Part shown: positions 4,821-5,607 of the stretch, piece by piece | Layout of the letters: each line of letters opens with the position of its first letter | Position numbering within the stretch: the stretch's first letter is position 1 | DNA from: JAYWIG01 sp043789035 | GTDB taxonomy: Bacteria; Pseudomonadota; Gammaproteobacteria; Burkholderiales; Burkholderiaceae_E | Direction of reading: 5' to 3' | Length of the DNA stretch: 5,607 bases | NCBI GenBank assembly: GCA_043789035.1 | Contig: JAYWIG010000002.1 | Location: 1 to 5,607, forward strand | The notes under the pieces: model-generated | The model's database searches: none | What the model was told of the DNA's origin: nothing | The model's input: the letters and a program-made list of their open reading frames with translations, nothing else | Translations under genes and position numbers: made by a program

Positions 4821-5606
4821 ATGCAAGTTATTACTCATAATTTAAACGGTATTCGTTCGGCTACTAACAAAGGTTGGCTGGAATGGCTGGCGCAACAACC
4901 AGTGGACGTATTGTGTGTGCAAGAACTGAAAGCGCAAGAGGCTGATCTCACCGCAGACATGCTGTCGCCCAAGAGTGCCAAGGGTAAGCTCAAGGGCTAC
5001 TTTCACTTTGCTGAGAAAAAGGGCTATAGCGGCGTTGCGGTGTATGCTAAGAAAAAGCCCGATGCTGTTCGTATTGGTTTTGGTGTACCCGAGTTTGATA
5101 CGGAAGGCCGCTATGTTGAATGCGATTTTGGTAATCTAACGGTGATATCACTATATTTGCCATCTGGTGCAAGTGGTGAAGATCGACAAGCCGCGAAGTT
5201 TCGTTTTCTTGCCTGTTTTTACCCCCACATGAAAGACTTAAAAGACAGTGGTCGCGAGGTTGTGCTGTGTGGCGATTGGAATATTGCGCACAAAGAAATT
5301 GATTTGAAAAACTACAAAACTAATAAAAAGAACTCAGGCTTTTTACCGGAAGAACGTAATTGGCTCACCGAAGTATTTGACGATTTAGGTTATGTCGATG
5401 TGTTCCGCACGCTAGACCAACGTGCTGAACAGTACACTTGGTGGAGTAACCGCGGTGCTGCTTATGCTAAGAATGTTGGGTGGCGGCTGGATTACCAAAT
5501 CGCCACGCCGGGTATTGCTGCGAAAGCCGAATCGACCGCGATTTATACTGAACAGAAGTTTTCTGATCACGCGCCTTTGGTGATGAATTACAAGGGGGCG
5601 TTGTAG
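4821..5606 (+). CDS. xthA: Exodeoxyribonuclease III (AP endonuclease, EEP family)
   Basis: The 261-residue enzyme belongs to the exonuclease/endonuclease/phosphatase fold. ExoIII enzymes cut DNA at abasic sites and remove 3' blocks and 3' nucleotides in base excision repair. The active-site set is complete: N7 and N9 in THNLNGIRSA, metal ligand E35 in CVQELKA, Y112 in SLYLPSG, D152 and N154 in CGDWNIAH, D224 in GWRLDYQ, and D249-H250 in the C-terminal SDHAPLV. Other family markers are SGVAVYAKKKP (70-80), TEGRYVECDF (94-103) and YTWWSNRG (205-212). Length is slightly below the E. coli enzyme (268). The ATG at 4821 has GGAA 6 nt upstream. It follows the methyltransferase gene by 13 bp, and its TAG stop is at 5604-5606, so the gene is complete although the window ends one base later. 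Proximity to pyrE is familiar from betaproteobacterial genomes. Confidence 0.96.
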   Translation: MQVITHNLNGIRSATNKGWLEWLAQQPVDVLCVQELKAQEADLTADMLSPKSAKGKLKGYFHFAEKKGYSGVAVYAKKKPDAVRIGFGVPEFDTEGRYVECDFGNLTVISLYLPSGASGEDRQAAKFRFLACFYPHMKDLKDSGREVVLCGDWNIAHKEIDLKNYKTNKKNSGFLPEERNWLTEVFDDLGYVDVFRTLDQRAEQYTWWSNRGAAYAKNVGWRLDYQIATPGIAAKAESTAIYTEQKFSDHAPLVMNYKGAL

Positions 5607-5607
5607 G

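Overview
The window looks like a piece of a betaproteobacterial chromosome of moderate GC, probably Burkholderiales-like. I infer this from three things: the PyrE sequence (stretch LKFGEFKTKAGRLSPYFFN and the C-terminal lysine/tyrosine-rich tail), the c551-type cytochrome, and the closeness of pyrE to an exodeoxyribonuclease III gene. The assignment rests on reading the proteins, not on a database search. GC content was judged by eye and not computed.

The left half (1-2659) is a minus-strand gene train. Read in the direction of transcription it holds: a periplasmic c551-type cytochrome c, a small secreted TPR protein, a protealysin-like M4 metalloprotease, an emfourin-like M4 protease inhibitor whose TTG start lies inside the end of the protease gene, and a HAD-family phosphatase/phosphomutase gene that starts on the inhibitor stop codon (TTGA overlap). 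The HAD gene is broken: recognisable pieces lie in all three minus-strand frames, with core segments missing. Gaps in the train are 32 bp and 36 bp, then two overlaps, so co-transcription from a promoter upstream of the cytochrome is plausible.

A 251-bp divergent intergenic region (2660-2910) separates this train from a compact plus-strand toxin-antitoxin-like pair (2911-3473). The pair is a DUF433 antitoxin followed, through a GTGA overlap, by a DUF5615 PIN-like protein. A good extended -10 element places the expected transcription start at or next to the antitoxin ATG, so that mRNA may be leaderless.

The right half is housekeeping. pyrE (minus) converges on the toxin gene and diverges, with only 23 bp between start codons, from a plus-strand pair: a SAM-dependent methyltransferase with a probable lipoprotein signal, and exodeoxyribonuclease III, whose stop codon is the last complete codon of the window.

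The most distinctive unit is the protease-inhibitor pair, a known type of module. Here it has a Cys/His-rich extension before the propeptide motif, an N-terminally extended inhibitor and non-ATG coupled starts. I saw no RNA genes, insertion sequences, CRISPR arrays or attachment sites, and nothing that clearly amounts to a wholly undescribed system.
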